NCBI RefSeq assembly: GCF_030812855.1
Contig: NZ_JAUSTK010000027.1
Span: 1 to 64,000 of the forward strand
Length of the DNA stretch: 64,000 nt
DNA from: Paenibacillus wynnii
Lineage (GTDB): Bacteria; Bacillota; Bacilli; Paenibacillales; Paenibacillaceae
Direction: 5' to 3'
Part shown: positions 1 to 6,976 of the stretch, one piece after another
Layout of the letters: each line of letters opens with the position of its first letter
Position numbering within the stretch: position 1 is the first letter of the stretch
Position numbers and translations under genes: made by a program
Notes under the pieces: generated by a model
Database searches by the model: none
What the model saw: the letters and a program-made list of their open reading frames with translations, nothing else
What the model was told of the DNA's origin: nothing

Positions 1-95
1 TTCCACGCGTACCCATCCCGAACACGACCGTTAAGACCTCCAGCGCCGATGGTACTTGGACCGAAGGGTCCTGGGAGAGTAGGACGTTGCCAAGC
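1..95 (+). rRNA. rrf: 5S ribosomal RNA, 3' part
   Basis: The window opens inside a 5S rRNA gene. The internal CCCATCCCGAACACGACCGTTAAG region, the GCGCCGATGGTACTTGGACC loop E/helix IV region and the closing GGGAGAGTAGGACG helix are all readable; the end is placed near the CCAAGC. The 5' part lies outside the window, and the tRNA cluster follows at once, as at the end of a Firmicutes rrn operon. Confidence 0.93.
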
Positions 96-101
96 GGATA
101 T

Positions 102-177
102 TCCCTGATAGCTCAGTTGGTAGAGCACTCGACTGTTAATCGAGTTGTCACAGGTTCGAGCCCTGTTCGGGGAGCCA
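102..177 (+). tRNA. tRNA-Asn (GTT)
   Basis: Cloverleaf with acceptor TCCCTGA pairing TCGGGGA, anticodon loop TGTTAAT region giving GTT, T-loop GGTTCGAGCC and an encoded CCA. Confidence 0.97.
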
Positions 178-178
178 T

Positions 179-254
179 GCTCTCATAGCTCAGTAGGTAG
201 AGTGCATCCATGGTAAGGATGAGGTCACCGGTTCGAATCCGGTTGAGAGCTCCA
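179..254 (+). tRNA. tRNA-Thr (GGT)
   Basis: Acceptor GCTCTCA pairs TGAGAGC. The anticodon loop ATGGTAA gives GGT. T-arm GGTTCGAATCC and CCA are encoded. Confidence 0.97.
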
Positions 255-266
255 CAGATTTTCATC

Positions 267-341
267 GGCCCGTTGGTCAAGGGGTTAAGACACCTCCCTT
301 TCACGGAGGTAACATGGGTTCGAATCCCATACGGGTCACCA
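267..341 (+). tRNA. tRNA-Glu (TTC)
   Basis: Acceptor GGCCCGT pairs ACGGGTC. Anticodon loop CTTTCAC gives TTC. CCA is encoded. A stray copy of GGGTCACCA, the 3' end of this tRNA, recurs at about 366-374 in the spacer before tRNA-Val. Confidence 0.97.
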
Positions 342-381
342 AATTTTCTTATCATTGCCCCTTGAGGGTCACCATACATAT

Positions 382-457
382 GGAGGCTTAGCTCAGCTGG
401 GAGAGCATCTGCCTTACAAGCAGAGGGTCGGGGGTTCGAACCCCTCAGCCTCCACCA
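382..457 (+). tRNA. tRNA-Val (TAC)
   Basis: Acceptor GGAGGCT pairs AGCCTCC. Anticodon loop CTTACAA gives TAC. CCA is encoded. Confidence 0.97.
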
Positions 458-510
458 TAATTACTCTCATATCTAAGAGGATTATGGGGAATATATATAG
501 GTATCATCAA

Positions 511-585
511 TGGGGATTAGCCAAGTGGTAAGGCAACGGACTTTGACTCCGTCATTCATAGGTTCGAATCCTATATCCCCAGCCA
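511..585 (+). tRNA. tRNA-Gln (TTG)
   Basis: Acceptor TGGGGAT pairs ATCCCCA. Anticodon loop CTTTGAC gives TTG. CCA is encoded. Confidence 0.97.
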
Positions 586-590
586 GATGC

Positions 591-663
591 GAGCCATTAG
601 CTCAGTTGGTAGAGCACCTGACTTTTAATCAGGGTGTCGAAGGTTCGAGTCCTTCATGGCTCA
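591..663 (+). tRNA. tRNA-Lys (TTT), CCA not encoded
   Basis: Acceptor GAGCCAT pairs ATGGCTC. Anticodon loop CTTTTAA gives TTT. The discriminator A is followed by CTT, so the CCA tail must be added after transcription. Confidence 0.96.
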
Positions 664-679
664 CTTTTATTATTATCAT

Positions 680-764
680 GCGCGTATGGCGGAATTGGCA
701 GACGCACCAGACTTAGGATCTGGCGTTTCACGACGTGGGGGTTCAAGTCCCTCTACGCGCACCA
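680..764 (+). tRNA. tRNA-Leu (TAG)
   Basis: An 85-nt type II tRNA with a long variable arm. Acceptor GCGCGTA pairs TACGCGC. Anticodon loop CTTAGGA gives TAG. CCA is encoded. Confidence 0.97.
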
Positions 765-773
765 TATTTTTTT

Positions 774-848
774 GCGGACGTGGCTCAGCGGTAGAGCATC
801 GCCTTGCCAAGGCGAGGGTCGCGGGTTCGATTCCCGTCGTCCGCTCCA
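774..848 (+). tRNA. tRNA-Gly (GCC)
   Basis: Acceptor GCGGACG pairs CGTCCGC. Anticodon loop TTGCCAA gives GCC. CCA is encoded. Confidence 0.97.
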
Positions 849-856
849 ATATTTTT

Positions 857-933
857 GCGCCCTTAGCTCAGCTGGATAGAGCGTTTGACTACGAATCAAA
901 AGGTCGGGAGTTCGAATCTCTCAGGGCGCGCCA
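857..933 (+). tRNA. tRNA-Arg (ACG)
   Basis: Acceptor GCGCCCT pairs AGGGCGC. The anticodon ACG would be deaminated to ICG. CCA is encoded. Confidence 0.97.
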
Positions 934-960
934 TTTATATTCTTCTCCCATTTATACTGT

Positions 961-1034
961 CGGGACGTAGCTCAGCTTGGTAGAGCACCTGGTTTGGGAC
1001 CAGGGGGTCGCATGTTCAAATCGTGTCGTCCCGA
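961..1034 (+). tRNA. tRNA-Pro (TGG), first copy, CCA not encoded
   Basis: Acceptor CGGGACG pairs CGTCCCG. Anticodon loop TTTGGGA gives TGG. After the discriminator A comes TTT, so CCA is not encoded. It is identical over its whole length to the copy at 1137-1210. Confidence 0.97.
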
Positions 1035-1046
1035 TTTTACATTTTT

Positions 1047-1120
1047 GCGGGTGTAGTTCAATGGTAGAACTTTAGCCTTCCAAGCTAATAGCGTGGGTTC
1101 GATTCCCATCACCCGCTCCA
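1047..1120 (+). tRNA. tRNA-Gly (TCC)
   Basis: Acceptor GCGGGTG pairs CACCCGC. Anticodon loop CTTCCAA gives TCC. CCA is encoded. It sits between the two identical proline tRNAs. Confidence 0.97.
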
Positions 1121-1136
1121 ACTTTTCATATTGTTT

Positions 1137-1210
1137 CGGGACGTAGCTCAGCTTGGTAGAGCACCTGGTTTGGGACCAGGGGGTCGCATGTTCAAATCGT
1201 GTCGTCCCGA
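1137..1210 (+). tRNA. tRNA-Pro (TGG), second copy, CCA not encoded
   Basis: Exact duplicate of the tRNA at 961-1034, including the missing CCA. It is the last tRNA before the terminator. Confidence 0.97.
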
Positions 1211-1236
1211 TACTACAACTTTATAGTTGTCACTAG

Positions 1237-1263
1237 ACTCTTACTTCGGTAAGAGTTTTTTGT
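1237..1263 (+). terminator. Terminator of the rrn-tRNA operon
   Basis: ACTCTTAC, a TTCG tetraloop and GTAAGAGT form an 8-bp stem followed by a T run. It lies 27 nt after the last tRNA. Confidence 0.9.
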
Positions 1264-1280
1264 TTATGTAATTGCTAGAT

Positions 1281-1705
1281 TTAGTTTCTATATTAAGGCT
1301 CTTTCTCAAAATCAGTGCTAGACTTTCCGTTTGCTTCACTGTACCGGGGACGATTTCGATCTAACTTCGCCTGATGCTCACCGGGTTTGGGGAATTATGC
1401 CTTACAGTAGCCGATTCGGGGTTGCGGACCAGTCCTTCGGCGAATTAGAGGGGAAAATGCCCGCTAATACCGACCGAAACGACTTTATTTTGAGATGAAA
1501 GGGAAAATATCCCTCTAATCTTAGCCATGCCGCCCCAACGAGGTAAATCCTCAAAATTAGCGGGCGAAATCCCTTCTAATTACCCAATCGGGGTGCCGGG
1601 CACAGAAATAGAGGGGGAAAATCCCTCTATTAGGATATAACGGCTTTCTGTCCTTCCCGTCACCTGTCAAGCACTGATTATGGTGTTGAGCCTATATTAA
1701 TTTAG
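1281..1705. repeat. MITE-like element with terminal inverted repeats and four internal palindromes
   Basis: This stretch has no plausible gene. Its edges are imperfect inverted repeats: 27 nt at 1297-1323 match the reverse complement of 27 nt ending near 1692 at 20 of 27 positions, including ATCAGTGCT and GGCTC. Inside are four copies of a 25-nt palindromic unit of the form ATTAGAGGGRAAAATCCCTCTAAT at about 1444-1468, 1495-1519, 1556-1580 and 1607-1631. This is the layout of a non-autonomous mobile element, but no transposase or target duplication is visible. Confidence 0.5.
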
Positions 1706-1720
1706 TTTTTCTATTAACAG

Positions 1721-2164
1721 TTACATAAAATGAATCTCAGGTGGTATACCTATCCGCGAATAATAGATCTCTAAAGATTCGCCTTGTTCCGGAGAGGTAT
1801 TGGCTAATAGCAGCTTTACTGCAAAGGAATTTGCTTGTCGTTCCAATTTACCAGGACAAAAGTAAGAACTCTCCTCTAGAAAAAAACGATTAATGCCCTT
1901 ATGCAAACGATCGTGCCCCAGTTCATGTGCGCAAACAAAGCGCTGCCACTCTACAGGCAACTCATTATGAATGACAATAAACCTTCTTCTTAACTTACGG
2001 TAATATAACCCCTTGGTACCTTCCCCCAAATTCATAAACCGAATATGAATGCCGAGTGCTCTGGAAAGCTCAAAAGGGCAATTAGTTTTATACTTTTTAA
2101 TCAGTTTATCGATTAGTTCATCCATCTTTTTCACCTGCAGCATCTTTAATGTATTGGTGGGCAT
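1721..2164 (-). CDS. ImmA/IrrE family metallo-endopeptidase
   Basis: A 147-aa protein with the zinc-protease motif HELGH (VCAHELGHDRLHKG) near residues 80-93, typical of the M78 ImmA/IrrE family. In phage-like and conjugative elements these proteases cleave or inactivate a Xre repressor encoded next door. It lies 3 nt downstream of a Xre repressor gene on the same strand, so the two are probably co-transcribed. It most likely acts in the cytoplasm as the anti-repressor switch of the neighbouring tail cluster. Length and motif fit the family; the target is inferred from position. Confidence 0.88.
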   Translation of the reverse strand: MPTNTLKMLQVKKMDELIDKLIKKYKTNCPFELSRALGIHIRFMNLGEGTKGLYYRKLRRRFIVIHNELPVEWQRFVCAHELGHDRLHKGINRFFLEESSYFCPGKLERQANSFAVKLLLANTSPEQGESLEIYYSRIGIPPEIHFM

Positions 2165-2167
2165 GCT

Positions 2168-2611
2168 CTATTCTTCTGAATGGGGTCTATGAATAGGTTT
2201 ATTTCTTTTGTTCATTTGCTTAGCTTCCCAGAACAAGCCGGTCAGTACGTCCTTAATCCGCTGCTTGTCCTCCTTATTTAATGGAATACCATCAAACATT
2301 AATTCTCCGTCATCCTCTAACATTTTCCGAAAATCACGCTTGTCCTTGCTCGTAGCCCATTCTGGAACTACTTCAACAGAAGTCAGTTCAGCCTCTTGCA
2401 AGTATCCGGCTTGATCCATTAGTGATTCATAGGGAACTTTAGTCGCTTCAGCAATCTTACGTAGTGTCGAGGGTTTCGGTATTCCTCTAAGTCCATTCTC
2501 AATACGTGAAATTTGTGATCCGCTTATACCGGCCGCTGCTGCCAGTTGGTTGATTGTTAGACCCTTTTCCTCACGAAGCTGTTTCAGATATCTACCAAAT
2601 GACTCTTCCAT
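2168..2611 (-). CDS. Xre-family repressor of the tail cluster
   Basis: A 147-aa protein with an N-terminal helix-turn-helix at about residues 8-65 (LTINQLAAAAGISGSQISRI). I start at 2611 because AAGGAGTG lies about 9 nt upstream; a longer open frame back to 2869 has no ribosome binding site and an unlikely sequence. It is transcribed away from the ArpU-type gene, and its promoter overlaps two TTGCC-type palindromes that may be its own operators. Paired with the protease gene behind it, it resembles the ImmR/ImmA switch of ICEBs1 and the control module of PBSX-like elements. Confidence 0.88.
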   Translation of the reverse strand: MEESFGRYLKQLREEKGLTINQLAAAAGISGSQISRIENGLRGIPKPSTLRKIAEATKVPYESLMDQAGYLQEAELTSVEVVPEWATSKDKRDFRKMLEDDGELMFDGIPLNKEDKQRIKDVLTGLFWEAKQMNKRNKPIHRPHSEE

Positions 2612-2645
2612 CTCACAACACTCCTTATTCACTGTCTGCCTCTTA

Positions 2646-2712
2646 TGATTAATATAAGCCATTATTGCCAAGAGGTAAACAAAAAAGTGAACAATTATGC
2701 CAAAAGGCAAGA
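2646..2712 (-). promoter_or_regulatory. Repressor promoter with two candidate operators
   Basis: On the minus strand TTTACC, 17 nt and TATATT give a sigma-A promoter (about 2678 down to 2651). The palindrome TTGCCAAGAGGTAA at 2665-2678 overlaps it and a second, TGCCAAAAGGCA at 2698-2709, lies just upstream. Two similar palindromes at this place suggest operators for the Xre protein; this is inference from position and symmetry. Confidence 0.5.
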
Positions 2713-2762
2713 AATCTTGGGAATTACAGCTGTTAATCACCCAAAACAGATGAAAATGGGAT

Positions 2763-2792
2763 TTTACGCAATACGGAAAAAAGTGGTATATT
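2763..2792 (+). promoter_or_regulatory. Promoter of the ArpU-type gene
   Basis: TTTACG, 18 nt, TATATT, about 110 nt before the start of the downstream regulator gene and back-to-back with the repressor promoter. Confidence 0.45.
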
Positions 2793-2901
2793 GTTATAAA
2801 AGGGGAACATAATACGAACAAAGAAATTTTAACATATCCCGCCGTATTTATCTGCAAAAATAATCTCACATCATTTCAATCCATGAAGGAGTGTTACATC
2901 T

Positions 2902-3402
2902 ATGAATATATCTGTTTTACCTGAGTTAGATCGCCGCCGGACACAAGTCGCCATTGAGGGCATGCTGGAGAAGTATCGTATATTTAAGACAGTTACCTTT
3001 GAGGCCAAAGAGGCCGGTACTACCTATTCTTATATAGAGAGATTCCATGGACCAACGAATAAGATTACCGATCAGACAGCCTCTATAGCTACTCATAATG
3101 TTGACGTACCTGCAGCTAGGATCGCTTACTGTGCCTATATAGATTCAGTGGTGGAGCGACTGGATACTAGAGAACAGCAGTTAATTCGTGAACGATACTT
3201 AAGAAGAGATGAAATGTACGATTACACTATCTACAATCATGTGTTTGATCCTCCGGTAAGCAAGGATACGTACGTTAAGATTCGCTCGCGCGCTTTTTAC
3301 AAAATGGCTCTGGCATTTATGGATTTAAATCTACTGTCCATTTCCTCATTACTCAAAACTAGTACAAGTACACAGCAACGAGAGATAGGAAGTGCTTTTT
3401 AA
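2902..3402 (+). CDS. ArpU-family late transcriptional regulator
   Basis: A 166-aa protein preceded by GAAGGAG. Residues about 85-140, with RERYLRRDEMYDYTIYNH and SKDTYVKIRSRAFYKMA, resemble the C-terminal sigma-like half of ArpU proteins, which control late (packaging, tail and lysis) genes in Gram-positive phages. It is the first gene on the plus strand and ends in a terminator, so it would act in trans on the tail operon beginning at 3879. Family assignment is by recognition; the target is inferred. Confidence 0.7.
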   Translation: MNISVLPELDRRRTQVAIEGMLEKYRIFKTVTFEAKEAGTTYSYIERFHGPTNKITDQTASIATHNVDVPAARIAYCAYIDSVVERLDTREQQLIRERYLRRDEMYDYTIYNHVFDPPVSKDTYVKIRSRAFYKMALAFMDLNLLSISSLLKTSTSTQQREIGSAF

Positions 3403-3428
3403 GAATCAACTTGTTATCCATTATCAGA

Positions 3429-3470
3429 GAAAGGGCTGTATCTCCTTTATGAGGGGGTACAGCTCTTTTA
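3429..3470 (+). terminator. Terminator after the ArpU-type gene
   Basis: AAAGGGCTGTATCTCC and the complementary GGGGGTACAGCTCTTTT form a long stem ending in T residues. Confidence 0.8.
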
Positions 3471-3500
3471 ATATATAGAACCTTCCTTATGTAATGAAAA

Positions 3501-3602
3501 TTACCCGCCGAGGAACCCCTCTCGAACCACCTTAACCCAACCCTTGCTCCCCCTTAGGATATCCAAAAGCTCGTCTTTAGATCGCCGGTAAACCGTCTCC
3601 AT
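3501..3602 (-). CDS. Possible 33-aa protein, unrecognised
   Basis: In the gap between the regulator and the tail operon (3471-3878) a minus-strand frame starting at an ATG encodes a charged 33-aa peptide (METVYRRSKDELLDILRGSK onwards, ending GFLGG). Its residue usage looks coding, but there is no clear ribosome binding site. It may be the end of a decayed gene or part of a dispersed repeat. The rest of the gap shows no gene I can support; it must hold the tail-operon promoter, which I could not place. Confidence 0.25.
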   Translation of the reverse strand: METVYRRSKDELLDILRGSKGWVKVVREGFLGG

Positions 3603-3878
3603 GCGGAAGTAAAAGGGATAAGATTATAACATGGCAAATGAGGCGGAAGAACATCGAGAGGCATGAATGCCTCATAAGGGTTCCGACAAAACAAAAGAGA
3701 ACTAAACATGCGATGCAGTGTTTCTTTCGGCATTTGCCATAAAATGAAACGGGTCATGTCCTTAACGGATAATAAACGTTCAGCATCTAGGAGGGGATGA
3801 ACAGCATTAATGATTCAGCAGGTTTAAAGTTAACACCATCAAGGATGGGCCGTAGAACGGTCTAGAAAGGACGTAACA

Positions 3879-4292
3879 ATGTCGGTACAGCAATTGCGGA
3901 TGGGTATCACCATCGCGCTGGAACAATACTTTCCGGATGTGCCTGTAGTTGTAGACGAGGGAACGACCCAGGGAACTTTTTTTCAACCTAGACTGATCTC
4001 GGTTACCTATGAACGGCAGCGAGAGAGCAGAACCGTGGCAATCTACCGTTTTGGTATCCGTTATAAGGGGGGCAATCCTCTGGAGGCTGAAGAAATGGTA
4101 GATCAGTTACAGGAAGCTCTTGAGCGAATTCTGCTAGACGGAGGCTCCAATCGGGGTAACAGGCAGATCTGGGCGGCTGGTGAGGAGGGGAATGATCCTC
4201 TCTTTACGGTAGAGTACACGTTACACCTGCAAAATGAAAAGTCGGAGGCAGTGATGATGGGCCATGTGATTGGAGGAGAAAGGCTGAAATGA
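3879..4292 (+). CDS. Tail completion/terminator protein, XkdJ-like
   Basis: A 137-aa soluble protein with the RQRESRTVAIYRFGIRYKGG core of the DUF6838-type tail completion proteins that precede the sheath gene in PBSX. It is preceded by AAAGGACG and its stop overlaps the next start (ATGA). Its place as first gene, directly before the small protein and tail sheath, matches xkdJ-ykzL-xkdK. It probably caps or finishes the tail tube at the head-proximal end. Confidence 0.7.
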   Translation: MSVQQLRMGITIALEQYFPDVPVVVDEGTTQGTFFQPRLISVTYERQRESRTVAIYRFGIRYKGGNPLEAEEMVDQLQEALERILLDGGSNRGNRQIWAAGEEGNDPLFTVEYTLHLQNEKSEAVMMGHVIGGERLK

Positions 4293-4465
4293 AGACAACG
4301 GATCAACAGGCAAGCAGCTTCGGAAAAGTGCAGATTATGCAATCAACGCTGTTCTCTCCCCAGGCTAAGGATGTATTGGATGTTATTTTGGAAGAGAACA
4401 AGAGTTATACCTTGGAGAATGCTAAACAATTAATGGAGTTTTTTCTAAAAAAGGAGGCTAACTAA
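4289..4465 (+). CDS. Small tail-cluster protein, YkzL-like position
   Basis: A 58-aa protein overlapping the gene before by ATGA and the sheath gene after by TAATG. The sequence is polar with a short helical C-terminus (AKQLMEFFLKKEAN). The ribosome binding site of the sheath gene (AAAGGAGG) lies inside its last codons, so translation is probably coupled. In PBSX a small gene (ykzL) holds the same place; its function is unknown. Confidence 0.65.
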   Translation: MKTTDQQASSFGKVQIMQSTLFSPQAKDVLDVILEENKSYTLENAKQLMEFFLKKEAN

Positions 4466-5787
4466 TGGCTGGAGGAACATGGACAACGCAAAACAAGGTA
4501 CGTCCCGGCGTATACGTAAATATTGCATCAAGTAAAAATGTGGTGGGTAAAATGGGTGATCGAGGAATCACCGCTCTAGCTTTGGCACTCCCTTGGGGGC
4601 AGTCGGGCTCTATTATAAGTCTCACTCCGCAGGATGATGTGTACAAGCTGCTCGGTTACGAGCTGACACACAGTGTGTTGTTGCCGGTGCGGGAAGCGCT
4701 GAAACGGGCAGGTATACTTTTACTATATCGTTTGAATAACGGTGTAAAAGCAGCTGTAACGAATAACGGCCTGCAAGTCACGGCTCTATACGGTGGAGTA
4801 CGCGGGAATGATATCTCTATCGTGATTGAGAAAAACATTGAGGATAACACGAAGTTCGATGTAATAACATTGCTTGAGGGTGTTGAAGCGGACAAACAAA
4901 CGGTAGCTACTGCTGCAGGGTTAATATCTAACTATTACATTCAGTTTCTGGCGAACGGCAGCGAAGGATTACAGGTTACAGCAGGCATGCCGCTCACAGG
5001 CGGGGCAAACGGGACGGTAACTAATCTGGAGCATAGCCAATTTCTCAGTGCGCTTGAGGTTCAGGACTTCCAGACTGTGGGGTTGGTGTCGCAAGATAAT
5101 TCGCTGAAGGCGCTCTATACTTCCTTTGTGAAGCGTCTTCGTGATACGGAAGGCAAGAAGGTCCAAGCGGTATTGGCGGATTATGCTACGGCGGATCATG
5201 AAGGTGTAATCAGCGTGAAGAACGGCGTTGTCCTGAGTGATGGCACTATTATTGATAAAAATAACGCAGTGGCTTGGGTTGCCGGTGCAACGGCTGCAGC
5301 TGCTGTGAACGAATCGCTGACTTATCAAGGTTATGACGATTCTATTGATGCCGACGTCCGCCTAAGTCATACCGAAACAACGGCTGCTCTTTTGAATGGT
5401 GAACTCCTCTTTACTTATAGTGCCGGAAAAGCCGTGGTAGAGCAGGATATTAATACGTTTACGAATTTCTCCCCGGAAAAGGGACTGGCTTTTGCTAAAA
5501 ACCGGGTGCTGCGTGTACTGGATGGTGTGGCCAATGATCTAAAGCGGATTTTTGAAAGCTATTATGTAGGCAAGGTTGCCAACAATGCAGATGGCCGGGG
5601 GATGTTCTGGTCGCAATGTGTGACTTATCTGAATGATCTGCAGAACCTTGGAGCGATTGAGAATTTCAATGCACAAAGTGACATTGTTGTAGTAGCCGGA
5701 ACAGACAGTGACAGTATTGTCCTTGATGTGGCAGTAAAGCCGGTCGATTCCGTGGAAAAAGTATATATGAAAGTGAAGGTGGTATAA
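4465..5787 (+). CDS. xkdK: Contractile tail sheath protein, XkdK-like
   Basis: A 440-aa protein opening with MAGGTWTTQNKVRPGVYVNI, the typical start of Myoviridae/PBSX sheath subunits, with the C-terminal FNAQSDIVVVAGTDSDSIVL strand region and a VDSVEKVYMKVKVV tail. Length fits the family. The sheath polymerises round the tube and contracts to drive it through the envelope of a target cell. It is followed after one base by the tube gene, the usual pairing. Confidence 0.93.
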   Translation: MAGGTWTTQNKVRPGVYVNIASSKNVVGKMGDRGITALALALPWGQSGSIISLTPQDDVYKLLGYELTHSVLLPVREALKRAGILLLYRLNNGVKAAVTNNGLQVTALYGGVRGNDISIVIEKNIEDNTKFDVITLLEGVEADKQTVATAAGLISNYYIQFLANGSEGLQVTAGMPLTGGANGTVTNLEHSQFLSALEVQDFQTVGLVSQDNSLKALYTSFVKRLRDTEGKKVQAVLADYATADHEGVISVKNGVVLSDGTIIDKNNAVAWVAGATAAAAVNESLTYQGYDDSIDADVRLSHTETTAALLNGELLFTYSAGKAVVEQDINTFTNFSPEKGLAFAKNRVLRVLDGVANDLKRIFESYYVGKVANNADGRGMFWSQCVTYLNDLQNLGAIENFNAQSDIVVVAGTDSDSIVLDVAVKPVDSVEKVYMKVKVV

Positions 5788-5788
5788 G

Positions 5789-6259
5789 ATGGCGTTTCTG
5801 AATGCAAGTGACACAATCTCCGGCCAAGAAGGCCGTGCTTTTGCAACCATTGGGACTCAAACAGTAGAAATGTTTTATGTAAAAACTTTGGAAGCTACGG
5901 TGGAGAAGCAAAAAGCGGAAGTGAAAACGCTCGGTCGCCGCGGTGTTCAACATAAAGCTACGGGATGGTCGGGCAGCGGATCGATGACGATTTTTTATAT
6001 GACTAGCCGTTTCCGTCAAATGATGCTGGATTATATGCATACAGGTGTGGACCAATATTTTGATATTGTGGTCACCAATGAAGATCCTTCCTCAAGCATC
6101 GGTGCGCAAAGAATCATGCTGAAGGGCGTGAATCTGGACAGTGTAATTATGGCTTCGCTGGATACGGAATCGGATGCACTGGAAGAAGAAGTGAGCTTCA
6201 CCTTTGAGGATGTACTGATTGAGCAATCTTTCACTGAGCCGACCAAAAGGACGCTGTAA
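5789..6259 (+). CDS. xkdM: Tail tube protein, XkdM-like
   Basis: A 156-aa protein, slightly longer than PBSX XkdM. It begins MAFLNASDTISGQEGRAFAT and contains VKTLGRRGVQHKATGW and the repeated beta-strand pattern of tail tube subunits. AAGGTGG in the end of the sheath gene serves as ribosome binding site. It forms the rigid inner tube of the contractile tail. Confidence 0.92.
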   Translation: MAFLNASDTISGQEGRAFATIGTQTVEMFYVKTLEATVEKQKAEVKTLGRRGVQHKATGWSGSGSMTIFYMTSRFRQMMLDYMHTGVDQYFDIVVTNEDPSSSIGAQRIMLKGVNLDSVIMASLDTESDALEEEVSFTFEDVLIEQSFTEPTKRTL

Positions 6260-6357
6260 TAAGCAGCATGATTTTAAGATGACGTGAGCAAGATCGGCCC
6301 GGGTGCGGTTAGCAGCGGGTCTCTTCTCTGTCTTAACAAAAATCTAGGAGGATGAAA

Positions 6358-6780
6358 ATGAGCGAATTGAGTTTGTTTTTTGCGCAAAATGTAGCCTGTG
6401 ATACGACGGAGGAGTTTGTGGTCTCCCCGCGGTTTAAAGACAAGGAAGGAAATCCCGTAGCTTGGAAGCTGCGCAGTATGAATGAAGATGAGAATCAGGA
6501 GTGCCGCAAAGGAGCTACGCGTAAAGTTAAAGGTAAAAATGGCGTCTACACTTCGGAAATTGATCCCAACGATTATATGGCCAAGCTGATGACTGCAAGT
6601 GTAGTTCATCCAGATTTGAAAAACGCGGAGCTTCAGCGCTCCTACGCCGTACTTGGTGCTGAATCTCTGTTACGCAAAATGCTGCTCCCCGGTGAGTTCG
6701 CTGCGCTTGGTGAAAGGGTTCAAGCGTTGAACGGTTTTGCAACCGATATGAACGAAATGGTGGACGAAGTAAAAAACTAA
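6358..6780 (+). CDS. xkdN: Tail assembly chaperone, short (G-like) frame, XkdN-like
   Basis: A 140-aa protein starting at 6358, 6 nt after AGGAGG; an ATG at 6352 would touch the ribosome binding site. It contains KLRSMNEDENQECRKGATRK, as in XkdN proteins. The frame stops at 6780 right after A AAA AAC (6771-6777), a standard -1 slippery heptamer. Its place between tube and tape measure is that of lambda gpG/gpGT, whose tail chaperones bind the tape measure. Confidence 0.9.
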   Translation: MSELSLFFAQNVACDTTEEFVVSPRFKDKEGNPVAWKLRSMNEDENQECRKGATRKVKGKNGVYTSEIDPNDYMAKLMTASVVHPDLKNAELQRSYAVLGAESLLRKMLLPGEFAALGERVQALNGFATDMNEMVDEVKN

Positions 6781-6959
6781 TCAACGAGGGCGACAGTGAA
6801 GCGAACCTCGCTTACTACGCCCTCCACGAACTGCACATTCTGCCTCATGAGCTGATGAAGCTATCTGCCCGCGAGCGTGCCGCGATATATGCGATGATCT
6901 CGATTCGTGTGGAGAAGGAGAAGCGGGAGCGGGCAAGGAGTAAAGGGAAGAAGAGATGA
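6777..6959 (+). CDS. T-like extension of the tail chaperone, reached by -1 frameshift
   Basis: Sixty codons open in the -1 frame from the slippery site, beginning LINEGDSEANLAYYALHELH and ending in a very basic tail (EKEKRERARSKGKKR). There is no convincing start codon with a ribosome binding site, so it is expected only as part of a fusion of about 202 aa with the upstream frame. The content (YYALHELHILPHELMKLSAR) resembles the second domain of PBSX-type chaperones. It ends 17 nt before the tape-measure start. Confidence 0.85.
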   Translation, partial: LINEGDSEANLAYYALHELHILPHELMKLSARERAAIYAMISIRVEKEKRERARSKGKKR

Positions 6960-6976
6960 ATGAAGGGGGTGAATGA

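Noticed and set aside
113..970. Open frames of 68-104 codons across the tRNA cluster
   Set aside because: They run straight through tRNA genes on both strands and have no ribosome binding sites.
3554..3757. 67-codon minus-strand frame before the tail operon
   Set aside because: No start signal, no recognisable family and overlap with a second equally weak frame; not enough to call a gene.
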